Assembly: GCF_018866245.1 (NCBI RefSeq)
Contig: NZ_CP076458.1
Location: 1,178,001-1,242,000 of the forward strand
DNA length: 64,000 bases
Source: Novisyntrophococcus fermenticellae
GTDB lineage: Bacteria; Bacillota; Clostridia; Lachnospirales; Lachnospiraceae
Direction: 5' to 3'
Positions within the stretch are counted from its first letter, which is position 1, and every line of letters begins with the position of its first letter. Positions 18,098 to 27,563 of the stretch are shown here, piece by piece. The position numbers were made by a program, and so were the translations under genes. The notes beneath the pieces are model-generated. The model did not search any database, was not told the origin of the DNA, and saw only the letters and a program-made list of their open reading frames with translations.

Positions 18098-19026
18098 AAA
18101 AATTAAAGATATGCCTGCTGCTGACACTGTCCTTTTGTCTGGCGGCAGCAGGATGCAGCAATAACAAAAGCAAAGAGGAAGACAAAAAACCTTATCATAT
18201 GTATTATCTGGATGGAGAAGGCAATCAGGTAGTTGCAGAATCCTATTCTCCCAAAGCTTCCGATACTGCTTCAATGATTGAAGAGTTTATCGGAATGCAG
18301 TCGGAAAAAGTTGATTCTGATGAGCAGCATTTGCTGCCGGGTAGGGTTACGATTGAAAATTCCAATTTAAATAACGGAGTATTAAGTCTGAATATGAGCA
18401 GCGGCTACAAGGATATGAAAGCTACCCGGGAAATCTTAGCCAGAGTGGGGCTGGTCCGCACCTTCGGACAGATTCCCAAGGTGGCCAGGATACAGATACT
18501 GGTGGATGGGGAACCGATTAAGGACAGCCAGGGAAAAGAAGTGGGCATGATGACAGCCAGCAGTTTTGTAGAAAACTCCGGAAAAGAGATTAATACCTAC
18601 CAAAATATTAATATGACACTTTATTTTTCAGATGAGACCGGGAAAAAACTGGTACCGGAGGAACGGAATGTCTATTACAGCAGTAATATACCTCTGGAAC
18701 GTGTCGTGGTTGAACAGCTGATTAAAGGACCAAAATCCGGGGGTCACTATGCCACACTGCCTTCCGAAACGAATATCTTAAGTGCGACCATATCCGATGA
18801 AATCTGCTATGTAAATTTTGACCAGAGCTTTCAGGAGAATACATTGAATGTCAGTCAGGAGATTCCCATATATTCCATAGTCAATTCCCTGACTACTGTT
18901 TGTAAAGTAAAAGAAGTTCAGTTCTCTATCAACGGTGAAAGTAAGGTAAGCTTTAAAGACAAGGTGCGGCTGGATCAGCTATTTAAATGGAATCCACAGT
19001 ATAATAAGGAGGACACGGATTCATGA
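18094..19026 (+). CDS. GerMN-domain lipoprotein
   Basis: 310 residues. The signal peptide ends in the lipobox LAAAGCSNN. Two GerMN-type repeats follow (about residues 45-165 and 185-300), each with a YYL or LYF strand opening and a VRTFGQIP or VVEQLIKGPK segment. GerM-like proteins act at the cell surface in germination or sporulation in Bacillus. Here the gene is coupled to a two-component system, as happens in other Firmicutes where such lipoproteins affect the sensor. The exact role is unknown. It overlaps comEC by 4 bases. Confidence 0.85.
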   Translation: MKKLKICLLLTLSFCLAAAGCSNNKSKEEDKKPYHMYYLDGEGNQVVAESYSPKASDTASMIEEFIGMQSEKVDSDEQHLLPGRVTIENSNLNNGVLSLNMSSGYKDMKATREILARVGLVRTFGQIPKVARIQILVDGEPIKDSQGKEVGMMTASSFVENSGKEINTYQNINMTLYFSDETGKKLVPEERNVYYSSNIPLERVVVEQLIKGPKSGGHYATLPSETNILSATISDEICYVNFDQSFQENTLNVSQEIPIYSIVNSLTTVCKVKEVQFSINGESKVSFKDKVRLDQLFKWNPQYNKEDTDS

Positions 19027-21376
19027 TAAAACGACCACTGTTGGTGGCCGCAGCGGGTTTCTGCTTAAGTTTGTGCATTTTCAAAGCCGCAGGTTTTCCG
19101 GTTACAGGAATACCTGCGGAACAAAAACAAGTGAGCGAATGCATAGATGCAGAAGAGACCGTGCATATTACCGGCCTTGTTTACCAAAGGTTGGAAAAAG
19201 AAAATTCGATACAATATTATTTAAAGAAACCAGTTTTGCTAAGAAACACAGATAGTAATATCAATTCTATAGCGCAAATTCCAGTTCATCAGAATATCAT
19301 AATCATTTTATCAAAAGAAAATCAATCAAATATTATCCCAATCGGAAGCGAAATTCAGGTTCAGGGGGAGCTGAAAGAAATCCCGGCTCCGGGCAATCCC
19401 GGACAGTTTGACAGTGTTACATATTACAAATCCAAAAAAATTGCTTATTCTATGTGGGCAGGAGACGTTGAGTTGCTTAAGGCTGAGTATGGGTGGAAAG
19501 AGAAGGCTGAAAGGCTGAGGAACTGCTTAGCCGAATCATTAAGCCTTATGCTTCCCAAACGTCATGCAGGTGTTATGATTGCAATGCTCCTGGGGGATAA
19601 GAGCTACGGTGAAGCGGAAACCAGAGTAAATTATCAGATGGGAGGAGCGCTTCATATTCTTTCAATTTCCGGACTGCATCTGTCGCTGCTGGGAATGGGC
19701 TGCTACCGTCTTTTGTGCAGAATCCGCCTGCCGAATGGAGTAAGCATAGTGGCAGCCGGTGTACTGATGAGCATCTATTGCTGGTTCACCGGTAATAATG
19801 TAGCAACCCTAAGAGCACTTATTATGTTTTATGTAACCTTAGGAGCCAGGTTAAGTGGCAGGAGTTACGATCCCGTATCATCAATAAGTCTGTCCATGAT
19901 ATTACTGCTTGCGGAAAATCCCCAGTACCTCTTCTACAGTGGATTTCAATTATCCTACGTGGCCGTACTTGGCGCAGGAGTGATATATCCCGTATGGCGT
20001 GACTGGATGCGAGGAAAGCAGGCAGTCAGGACGTTCGGGCAAAAATTCAAAAGACTTCTAAAGGACGGAATCCTGTCCTGCACAGTTATCACGCTGACTA
20101 CACTGCCTCTGACCTGTTATTATTTTTTCGAGATTCCATTGCTCGGGCTGCTTCCCAATCTCCTGATCATGGCAACTATGAATTTTGTTATGCTCCCCGG
20201 TATGCTGGGCATGTGTACAGGAGTTTTCAGCCTGAGACTGGGAAAGATGATCCTGCTTCCGGTCTGGGGAATTCTGGAAAGCTATGAAGTGCTGATGTGC
20301 ATAATACGGAAAATCCCATGGGCTGTCTATATATGCGGGCAGCCAGGGCTTTGGCAGATTTTGATTTACTATTCGACCCTGTTGGGTATAACCTGTTCCG
20401 TAAAAATCCTTATGTGGAAACAAGAGCAGACACAAAATTCCAGAAAGATCCCGCTTTCCCACAAAAATAAGAGAAAGAAAATTTACCATCATGTATGCAA
20501 TATGATATTGCTGACTGCCGCTGTAGGTATTCTGCTCTGGCGTATGCCTGTAGAGGTTTGCATTACAATCCTGGATGTAGGGCAGGGAGATAGTATTGTA
20601 CTGCAGGGGGAGGGACATTGCTTTTTAGTTGATGGGGGCAGTACCAGTGAAAAAGAGGTGGGAGAATACCGGATACTTCCCTTTTTAAAGAGTCAGGGGA
20701 TACAAAAACTGGACGGAATCATTGTCACACATCCTGACGAAGACCATATCAATGGTATTTTGGAATTGCTGGAAAAGGTAGAAAAGAAGGAGACCGCTCT
20801 TCGTGTCCGACAGTTATTTCTTCCACTGTGGATGAAAGGCGGAAAGGAGTGCATACAATTCGAAAAATTGGCAGAAGAACTGGGAATATCTGTACATTAT
20901 CTGCAAAAGGGTGACAGAATCGAAAAAGGAGAACTGAAGATTGAGGTACTGCATCCGGACCGCGTGGATTACACCGATGAGAAAAACGCAGGCTCTATAA
21001 CATTGGGAATTCATTATCGGAAGCTGAACGTTTTACTGACCGGCGATATCGAGGGCAGCGGAGAGAAGAAACTGCTACAGGAGGCAGAAAGGTATGATTT
21101 CCTGAAGGTCGCACATCATGGCTCAAAAAACTCCACATCCTCCGAATTTTTAGATAAAACAGCCCCCGGATCGCTGTGATTTCATGTGGCAGAAAAAATC
21201 CCTATGGGCACCCACATAAGGAACTTCTGGAACGACTGGAGGAACAGCAAGCGGCCGTATTTACCACAGTTGATTGTGGCGCTGTGACGATATATCAGAA
21301 AGACGGACATTGCTATCTAAGGCCATTTATCAGAGACACGGTCTTGCCGGATGTTAAAAGCCATTTGCTTTTTTAG
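19023..21376 (+). pseudogene. comEC: comEC DNA-uptake channel, interrupted by a one-base frameshift
   Basis: The first frame gives 718 residues: an N-terminal domain, a Competence domain of many membrane helices (about residues 190-470; LHILSISGLHLSLLG) and a C-terminal metallo-beta-lactamase-like domain (ILDVGQGDSIVL; THPDEDHING). It stops at 21179 just after AHHGSKNS. The missing tail (ISCGRKNPYGHPHKELLERL to 21376) continues in the +2 frame. Restoring one C in the C5 run at 21163-21167 gives an unbroken product of about 783 residues, the usual ComEC length. ComEC carries single-stranded DNA across the membrane. The break removes the last conserved segment. It may be a sequencing error in a homopolymer, a real mutation or a phase-variable tract. 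Confidence 0.88.
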
Positions 21377-21383
21377 ATTGCTT

Positions 21384-21412
21384 TTGACAAACTGGGATGA
21401 AACGTGTATTAT
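21384..21412 (+). promoter_or_regulatory. Promoter of the marR-type gene
   Basis: TTGACA (21384-21389), a 17-base spacer and TATTAT (21407-21412) lie 43 bases before the MarR gene. Confidence 0.7.
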
Positions 21413-21454
21413 ATTGACAAGGTACCTAAAAGTCTGAAAAGAGGAGCGTAAAGC

Positions 21455-21871
21455 ATGTGTGAATCGAATCGCCATGAGGAAGATTTGCTTGGTCTGATGG
21501 GTCGATGTGGTCATTATCTATATCATCATCCGGAGAGGAAACGAGGTCAGGGAAAGATCTTACGAATACTTTCGCAAAAGGACCAGATGACCCAGAAGGA
21601 GCTGCAGGAAATTCTTGAGATACAACCGGGTTCCATGAGCGAAATTATATCAAAACTGGAGTGCAGGGGAATGCTCGAACGGATTCGGGACGAGCAGGAT
21701 AAGCGAATGATTGTTCTTAAAATCACTGAAAGAGGAAAAGCAGAAGTGATGGAAAAACCCCGGCATGAAATGGAGCGTGAACTTTTTCATGCATTGAGTA
21801 AGGAAGAGCAGGACAATCTGAAACGCTTGCTGAAAAAACTGCTGGATCAATGGTATCAAAAAGAAGAATGA
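21455..21871 (+). CDS. MarR-family transcriptional regulator
   Basis: 138 residues. The winged helix is at about residues 30-100: MTQKELQEILEIQPGSMSEI for the recognition helix and ERIRDEQDKRMIVLKITERG for the wing. The C-terminal helices form the dimer. MarR proteins repress their own operon and release DNA on binding small phenolic or redox ligands. It is followed after 32 bases by the DUF554 gene, likely in the same transcript and possibly its target. The ATG follows GAGGAG. Confidence 0.9.
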   Translation: MCESNRHEEDLLGLMGRCGHYLYHHPERKRGQGKILRILSQKDQMTQKELQEILEIQPGSMSEIISKLECRGMLERIRDEQDKRMIVLKITERGKAEVMEKPRHEMERELFHALSKEEQDNLKRLLKKLLDQWYQKEE

Positions 21872-21903
21872 TAGGCATTCTTATAAAGGGGCAAAAGAAA
21901 ATT

Positions 21904-22584
21904 ATGATTGGAACGGTTGTCAACACGGGTGCAATATTGATTGGAAGTGTCATAGGCAGTGTAGTCAGAAAGGGAATCAAGGAAGAATATCAGGGAGCAT
22001 TGTATACAGCTATGGGACTTTCCGCCACTGTGCTTGGAGTGAACGCTGCGGTCAGTAATATACCGGATAGTAAGTATCCGGTTCTCTTTATAGTAAGTCT
22101 GGCAGCGGGGGGACTTCTGGGAACAATCTTAAATCTGGAAGGACGTTTTCAGAATCTGGTGGGAAGATTTTCAAAATCCAATCTCGGACAGGGATTATCC
22201 ACAGGTATTCTGTTATACTGCATCGGAAGTCTGTCTATATTGGGACCGATACAAAGTGCGCTGAATCATGACAACACCTATTTGTTTACCAATGCCACAC
22301 TGGATTTTGTAACATCTATGGTGCTTGCATCTACCTATGGAATTGGAATGGCTCTGGCTGCTGTTGTGCTTTTTCTGTGGCAGGGAGGGATCTACCTGTG
22401 TGCGGGTGCCCTTTCTGCTTTCATATCCCCTGAGCTGATGTGCGAGGTATCCATTGTGGGAGGAATTCTGATTTTCGCTTCGGGTCTGTCCATATTGGGA
22501 ATCAAGAACTGTAAGACCTTAAATTTGCTGCCATCCCTATTGGTTCCTGTGATTTGGTTTTTGATAAAAGGGATATGCAAATAA
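21904..22584 (+). CDS. DUF554 family membrane protein
   Basis: 226 residues with seven hydrophobic segments. The opening MIGTVVNTGAILIGSVIG and the inner STGILLYCIGSLSILGPIQS are hallmark segments of DUF554 (YdfK/YqgA-type) proteins, inner membrane proteins of unknown function. ATG 21904 follows AAAGGGG; upstream in-frame starts overlap the MarR gene. It forms a two-gene unit with the MarR regulator, closed by terminator 22590-22606. Confidence 0.85.
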   Translation: MIGTVVNTGAILIGSVIGSVVRKGIKEEYQGALYTAMGLSATVLGVNAAVSNIPDSKYPVLFIVSLAAGGLLGTILNLEGRFQNLVGRFSKSNLGQGLSTGILLYCIGSLSILGPIQSALNHDNTYLFTNATLDFVTSMVLASTYGIGMALAAVVLFLWQGGIYLCAGALSAFISPELMCEVSIVGGILIFASGLSILGIKNCKTLNLLPSLLVPVIWFLIKGICK

Positions 22585-22589
22585 AAAGA

Positions 22590-22606
22590 CCAGCTGAAAC
22601 AGCTGG
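22590..22606 (+). terminator. Intrinsic terminator after the DUF554 gene
   Basis: A 7-bp stem (CCAGCTG/CAGCTGG) with loop AAA is flanked by A5 and T5 runs that lengthen the stem. Bases 22614-22846 downstream hold no convincing gene. Confidence 0.85.
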
Positions 22607-22846
22607 CCTTTTTGGAGAAGGTATTTCTTCTTATGGGGTGTAGCAAAAACTATATAATGTATTGGGGGTAATTATGTTATACCTTATTTGGAGGGAAAAG
22701 TGTCAACAAAGTTTTAGGAATATAAAAAAGTATTTTGTGCAGTTTGAAAATTCTGCTGTTTTTATTGGTAAAAAGGTCGAAGGATGTCGCTTTTTACATC
22801 AAAAAGAGAATAAAAGATAATAAAAGGCAAAAGAAAGGAAAAGCAT

Positions 22847-23539
22847 ATGGAATTAAGTTATATGGAATTAAGGGTACAGATTTGTGATGTCTGCCATAAG
22901 ATGTGGCAGAAGGGATGGGTTGCTGCTAACGATGGGAATGTTTCGGCCAAACTGCCGGATGGTACATTCCTCACAACACCTACAGGCATGAGCAAGAGTT
23001 TTATCACGCCGGAAAAGCTGGTGCATATTGATAAGGATGGCAGTATCATCGAGGCGGAGCCGGGCTTAAGACCATCTTCTGAAATTAAGCTGCATATGAG
23101 ATGTTACCAGGAACGGAAAGATGTAGGTTCTGTTTTGCATGCACATCCGCCGGTGGCGACAGGCTATGCGGTAGCCAATAAACCATTGGATGAATACTCG
23201 ATGATTGAGACGGTACTTACTCTGGGTTCCGTTCCTGTAACACCTTATGCGACACCATCCACCTATGAAGTTCCGGAGGCTATCGCGCCATATCTTGGGG
23301 AACATGATGCAGTTTTGCTTCAGAACCATGGGGCGCTGACTGTAGGCGCCGATGTTATAACGGCCTACTACCGGATGGAAACACTGGAACTGTTTGCACA
23401 GATCAGCCTGAATGCCCATCTTCTGGGAGGAGCTAAAGAGCTTTCAAGAGAAAATATCGAGCGGTTGATTTCCATGCGCGAAGGGTATGGGATGACAGGA
23501 AGACACCCGGGTTATAAGAAGTACGGAGATGAGAATTGA
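22847..23539 (+). CDS. Class II aldolase/adducin-family protein (L-fuculose-phosphate aldolase-like)
   Basis: 230 residues of the class II aldolase fold. AANDGNVSAKLPDG binds the substrate phosphate; the zinc ligands are in LHAHPP and LLQNHGAL; the catalytic Glu is probably in RPSSEIKLH. Such enzymes split L-fuculose 1-phosphate or act on related sugar phosphates. Single genes of this type in Clostridia can also serve 5-deoxyribose or methylthioribose salvage, so the substrate is open. ATG 22847 follows AAAGGAAAAG; ATG 22862 is an alternative. It stands alone between the DUF554 gene and a convergent response regulator. Confidence 0.85.
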   Translation: MELSYMELRVQICDVCHKMWQKGWVAANDGNVSAKLPDGTFLTTPTGMSKSFITPEKLVHIDKDGSIIEAEPGLRPSSEIKLHMRCYQERKDVGSVLHAHPPVATGYAVANKPLDEYSMIETVLTLGSVPVTPYATPSTYEVPEAIAPYLGEHDAVLLQNHGALTVGADVITAYYRMETLELFAQISLNAHLLGGAKELSRENIERLISMREGYGMTGRHPGYKKYGDEN

Positions 23540-23545
23540 TTCAGT

Positions 23546-24166
23546 TTATCTATGTTGATAATAAAATACCGCTAATTGCGTACGGTCTCTTAAATTAAGC
23601 TTATCCAGTATAGAGCTTAAGTAATTCCGCACGGTCCCTTCACTTAGATAGAGTGTTTCCGCAATTTCTTTATTACTATACCCCTCTGCAATTAAAGTAA
23701 TAATATCCAATTCTCTTCCGTGAATGTCATATCTGGAATAATCAAAATTTGAATGATTCTGAAGAAGATTTGGTATCTTTTCCATAATCTCACTTCCAAA
23801 GACAGTCTGACCGTTATAGACTGCTTTGAGGGCAGGAAGCAGGCTTTGATAGTCTTGCTTCAGCAGATAGCCCTTAGCACCGAGCTTTAGTGCTTTTACT
23901 ATGTATTCATCGTCAGAAAAAGTAGTGAGCAGCAATATTCTGGCTTCTGGAAATTCAGAAAGAATTCCGGCAGCGGCTTCCAGCCCATCCATCTTTTTCA
24001 TGCGGATGTCCATAAGCAGGATATCCGGACGATGTATTCTAAAAAGCGTAACTGCCTCCTGTCCATCGATTCCCGTTGCAAGTATGTGACACTCTTCATT
24101 TGCTTCCAATATGATTTTTAAAGCCTGTGACACAAGACAATCATCGTCTATCAGGATAATATTCAT
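23546..24166 (-). CDS. LuxR/NarL-family response regulator
   Basis: 206 residues. The receiver has IILIDDD, the phosphorylated Asp in DILLMDIRM near residue 55, and the Lys of GYLLKQDY. The C-terminal LuxR helix-turn-helix reads LITLIAEGYSNKEIAETLYLSEGTV in family terms, near residues 150-180. Its start overlaps the kinase gene by 26 bases with AGGAG inside that gene, so the pair is coupled. It most likely controls the divergent ABC exporter at 25495; a short dyad at 25327-25338 is a candidate binding site. Confidence 0.92.
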   Translation of the reverse strand: MNIILIDDDCLVSQALKIILEANEECHILATGIDGQEAVTLFRIHRPDILLMDIRMKKMDGLEAAAGILSEFPEARILLLTTFSDDEYIVKALKLGAKGYLLKQDYQSLLPALKAVYNGQTVFGSEIMEKIPNLLQNHSNFDYSRYDIHGRELDIITLIAEGYSNKEIAETLYLSEGTVRNYLSSILDKLNLRDRTQLAVFYYQHR

Positions 24167-25250
24167 GGGTTTGCCGTCTCCTGCCTGAATAAGTTTTTGG
24201 AATTGTTATAAATAGTTTAAAGCCATTTTCCCGGATAATCTGCAGATGTCCATGCATTGCTGAAACTCTGTCCTTCATATTTAAAATACCGATACCAGGT
24301 GATGCGTCCGTAGCTTCTTTCGTTCCGTTGTCATGGATGGAAATCTGATAGAGGCCCGGGTGTTCTCTCATAATGATGTATACCTGAGTAGCATTACTGT
24401 GCCGGACAACATTCGTCAAAGCCTCTTTTGTAATGCTAATAAAACTATATTTGATTTCTTTTGGAACCTCAAGTCCCATATCATATTCAAGTTCTACCGG
24501 CGCAAATGTAAACTCACTGATCAGACTTTTTATTACCTCATTTAAGTTTATGGATTCATCATGCAAATCATGTACACTGCTTCGGATACTATCCATAGCG
24601 GTATTCAATGACTGCTCAAAGGTCTCCAGAAGAGGAGAAAGTTCTTCCTGTCTATTTATGGCCCTTAGTGCACCAAGAGTGAGTATGGATCTGGTCAGCA
24701 TATGCCCCACATTATCATGAATTTCCCTTGCTATGCGGTTACGCTCCCGCAAGGTGGCAGTATAAACCTCGTAATCCTGCTTCTCCAGAAGCGTTTTATT
24801 TCTATGATCAAGCAATAGATTAAGCTCTGTGGAATCGTCGCGGGTCTGCCTGAATTTCGCCTTTAATGCCTGGTATTCGGTGGTTTTCCTCTGAAGAACA
24901 AAAGAAAGAAGCAGTCCGAATAAAATAAGAAAAAAACCCTCGTTTGACTTTCCGTAAAAATGCCAGCAAAACCCGATGAGACTAACTACCATTGGAACAT
25001 AAAATTCATACTGCAGCATGTGGTATAGAAAAACAGGAATAAAGATGTAAAGGGAAGGAAAAAACAGTGCCAGAAAAGTATAAAGAGCGGTGGCAGCGAA
25101 ACTATATCGCTTTTCGCCGATACAATATATGGAAGAAGTAAAAATAACGGTGAGCAAAAAAGCCACAATAAAAGCAGTATCCACCGGAATAAACAATAGA
25201 AAGAGAAAACAATAGATGATTAAAACAGCATAATCTGTGGCGCGATGCAT
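24141..25250 (-). CDS. DesK-type sensor histidine kinase
   Basis: 369 residues. Five or six membrane helices fill residues 5-130 with almost no extracellular loop, the layout of kinases that sense events in the membrane. A coiled segment leads to the HisKA_3 site REIHDNVGHMLTRS (phosphorylated His near 180). The ATPase domain shows EALTNVVRHSNA and GIGILNMKDR. ATG 25250 follows AGGAGGG. Together with the LuxR regulator it forms the common pair that controls neighbouring ABC-2 exporters in response to membrane-active compounds. Confidence 0.92.
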   Translation of the reverse strand: MHRATDYAVLIIYCFLFLLFIPVDTAFIVAFLLTVIFTSSIYCIGEKRYSFAATALYTFLALFFPSLYIFIPVFLYHMLQYEFYVPMVVSLIGFCWHFYGKSNEGFFLILFGLLLSFVLQRKTTEYQALKAKFRQTRDDSTELNLLLDHRNKTLLEKQDYEVYTATLRERNRIAREIHDNVGHMLTRSILTLGALRAINRQEELSPLLETFEQSLNTAMDSIRSSVHDLHDESINLNEVIKSLISEFTFAPVELEYDMGLEVPKEIKYSFISITKEALTNVVRHSNATQVYIIMREHPGLYQISIHDNGTKEATDASPGIGILNMKDRVSAMHGHLQIIRENGFKLFITIPKTYSGRRRQTHEYYPDRR

Positions 25251-25326
25251 AAAGAACCCTCCTGCCCATCTTACATATAAGATTTATTATAAGGGCTGTC
25301 CGGGAATTAGTAAAGTGATATACAGA

Positions 25327-25390
25327 TGACATTTGTCACAATATATTCTGACACTGCTCACTTAACTTCTGATGCAGATCCCGTTATAAT
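25327..25390 (+). promoter_or_regulatory. Promoter and dyad for the ABC-2 exporter operon
   Basis: TTAACT (25362-25367), a 17-base spacer and TATAAT (25385-25390) form a promoter about 105 bases before the ABC gene. TGACA-TT-TGTCA (25327-25338), a perfect dyad upstream of the -35, is a plausible site for the divergent LuxR regulator. The site is seen, its use is inferred. Confidence 0.55.
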
Positions 25391-25428
25391 TAAGAAAAAT
25401 CGAAACATGATGATACCGAATGATTTCA

Positions 25429-25474
25429 GGATTGTGGGAGCTCTTTCGTGCGGAACAATTCGTGGGTATCATAT
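25429..25474 (+). repeat. Dispersed hairpin element, copy B (before ABC exporter)
   Basis: It reads GGATTGTGGGAGCTC, then TTTCGTGCGGAACAATTC, then GTGGGTATCATA, matching copies A and C. It lies in the 5' leader of the ABC exporter, between its promoter and the ribosome site. Confidence 0.65.
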
Positions 25475-25494
25475 AGTTATTCAAGGGAGACGAT

Positions 25495-26424
25495 ATGATA
25501 AAAATAGAAAATCTGGTAAAAAGATATGGAGATTTACTGGCACTGGATCATCTGAATCTGGAAATCGAGGAAGGGGAGATTTTCGGGCTTTTGGGGCCGA
25601 ATGGTTCCGGGAAATCCACGGCCATCGGCTGTCTGCTTTCTTTGCTGAAATATGATAAAGGAAACGTCGAGATATTTGGCAGGAAGATGACGCCGGATAA
25701 CTATGAGGTAAAGCGGCAGATCGGAGTAATTCTTCAGAATGTGGCAGTATTTGACGAACTGACTGTATATGAAAACATAGATTATTTCTGCGGCTTATAC
25801 GTGAAGGAGCATAATAAGAGAAAGCAATATGTGCAGGAAGCGATTGCATTTGTGGGTTTGGAAAAATATGAGAAGATGCGTCCGAAAAAACTATCGGGAG
25901 GTCTCCTCCGAAGATTAAACATTGCTTGTGGAATCGCACATAAACCCAGGCTGATTATCATGGATGAACCAACAGTTGCGGTAGATCCCCAAAGCCGCAA
26001 TAAAATTCTTGAGGGTATTCAGGAATTGAATAAACAGGGTTCTACGATTATTTATACCACACATTACATGGAGGAGGCAGAACAAATCTGCAGCAGAATT
26101 GCGATTATGGATCACGGAAGAAGTATTGCCATAGGAACGAAAGAGGAACTGAAGAAGATGATTAAGACCGGAGAAGCCATTACCATAGAGAACATTCAAC
26201 TGGATCAATCTCAAGTGTCAGACATAAGAGAAATCCGACATGTATTTCAGGTTGAATATAAAGAAGATGTTTTGACTGTCCGCTGCAGTGAGGCAAGACA
26301 CAACCTGGTACGGATTCTGAATTATATGCAGGAACATGAAATCTCCTTCGGGCAGGTTTCTTCCCAGTTACCGACACTGAATGATGTTTTTCTGGAGATT
26401 ACAGGAAAACAGTTAAGAGATTAG
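25495..26424 (+). CDS. ABC exporter ATP-binding protein
   Basis: 309 residues, DrrA/CcmA type. Walker A GPNGSGKST is near residue 40, the signature is LSGGLLRRL (Leu replaces the usual Gln), Walker B is LIIMDEPTVAVD, and a conserved switch His is in YTTHYMEEAEQ. The C-terminal 80 residues are the usual DrrA-type extension. It powers the two ABC-2 permeases that follow within 10 bases. With the divergent two-component pair, this points to export of or defence against peptide or lipid-active antibiotics, though the substrate is unknown. Confidence 0.92.
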   Translation: MIKIENLVKRYGDLLALDHLNLEIEEGEIFGLLGPNGSGKSTAIGCLLSLLKYDKGNVEIFGRKMTPDNYEVKRQIGVILQNVAVFDELTVYENIDYFCGLYVKEHNKRKQYVQEAIAFVGLEKYEKMRPKKLSGGLLRRLNIACGIAHKPRLIIMDEPTVAVDPQSRNKILEGIQELNKQGSTIIYTTHYMEEAEQICSRIAIMDHGRSIAIGTKEELKKMIKTGEAITIENIQLDQSQVSDIREIRHVFQVEYKEDVLTVRCSEARHNLVRILNYMQEHEISFGQVSSQLPTLNDVFLEITGKQLRD

Positions 26425-26432
26425 GGGGGCAT

Positions 26433-27563
26433 ATGCTGCATTTATTAAAATATAGATTTAAATCCAGCTTAAGAAACAGACCCAGCATGTTCTGGGCTCT
26501 TTTATTTCCGATTATACTGGGAACTCTGTTTTATTTTACAATCGGAAAGATGGACGAAGACGATTTCTCTACGATTCCGGTGGCAGTGGTTGAAGGAGAA
26601 ACGAGCCAGGAGGCCGACAACTTTCAACACTTTCTTCAGGAAATAGAAGAAAGTGATTCTCATATCATAGTGGTTAAATATATGAAAGAGGATGCGGCTG
26701 CGAAAGCGCTGGAAGAAAGAGAAGTAAAGGGGATCTTTTATACAGAGGATCAGATAAGTCTGACTGTTGCCGCAAAAGGGATAGAAGAGAGCATACTGGA
26801 ATCACTTCTAAACAGCTATGTAGATTCTGCCAAAATGATGACACAGATAGGGCAGATACATCCGGAAGGCATGAATGCTGCGATTTCCAGTATGAGCAAT
26901 TATCAGAATCTGGTGCAAAGCGTATCCCTAAAAGGAAGGAGCATTGATGGAAATGTTCAGTATTTTTATGCGCTTATTGCGATGGCATGTATGTACGGCT
27001 GTTTTCTTGGATTTGATGCGGCTCTCGGTCTGCAGGCCAACTTAACCCCACTGGCAGCAAGGCGGTGCATTACGCCTACACATAAATTAAAAATCATTGT
27101 TTCAGATATGGCGGGAGTACTTATCATTCATTTTGCGAATGTGAGTATCCTGGTTCTTTACTTAAGATTTATTTTGGGAATCGGATTTGCCGGGGAGATG
27201 GGTAAAATGCTCCTTGTATCCGGTATAGGCAGTATGATTGGTGTGTCTTTGGGAATCCTGGTCGGAAGTGCAGGAAGAATGACGGAAAATCTCAAAATCG
27301 GTATTATGCTGGGAGTTTCCATGACGTGCAGTTTTTTATCCGGTCTGATGATTGGAGGTATGAAGGATATTGTGGAAAAACATGCGCCCCTTGTGAATCG
27401 GTTGAATCCGGCGGCATTGATTACAGACGCATTCTATTGCATCAATGTATATGACAATCCGGAGCGGTTTTACAGAGATCTTGGTACGCTGGCAGTCCTT
27501 GGCGTATTAATGCTTGCAGGAGCATATTTGATCGTCAGGAAGGAGTGCTATGAGAGTATTTAA
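26433..27563 (+). CDS. ABC-2 type permease, first subunit
   Basis: 376 residues. One N-terminal helix (FWALLFPIILGTLFYFTIG), a large extracellular domain of about 140 residues, then five or six helices from residue 170. This is the ABC-2 permease layout. It starts 8 bases after the ATPase gene and overlaps the second permease by 14 bases. The two permeases probably form a heterodimer. Confidence 0.88.
   Translation: MLHLLKYRFKSSLRNRPSMFWALLFPIILGTLFYFTIGKMDEDDFSTIPVAVVEGETSQEADNFQHFLQEIEESDSHIIVVKYMKEDAAAKALEEREVKGIFYTEDQISLTVAAKGIEESILESLLNSYVDSAKMMTQIGQIHPEGMNAAISSMSNYQNLVQSVSLKGRSIDGNVQYFYALIAMACMYGCFLGFDAALGLQANLTPLAARRCITPTHKLKIIVSDMAGVLIIHFANVSILVLYLRFILGIGFAGEMGKMLLVSGIGSMIGVSLGILVGSAGRMTENLKIGIMLGVSMTCSFLSGLMIGGMKDIVEKHAPLVNRLNPAALITDAFYCINVYDNPERFYRDLGTLAVLGVLMLAGAYLIVRKECYESI

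Noticed and set aside
22675..22824. 49-codon plus-strand frame between the DUF554 and aldolase genes
   Set aside because: The ribosome site is poor and the sequence is A/T-rich with random-looking composition. It cannot be supported without conservation.
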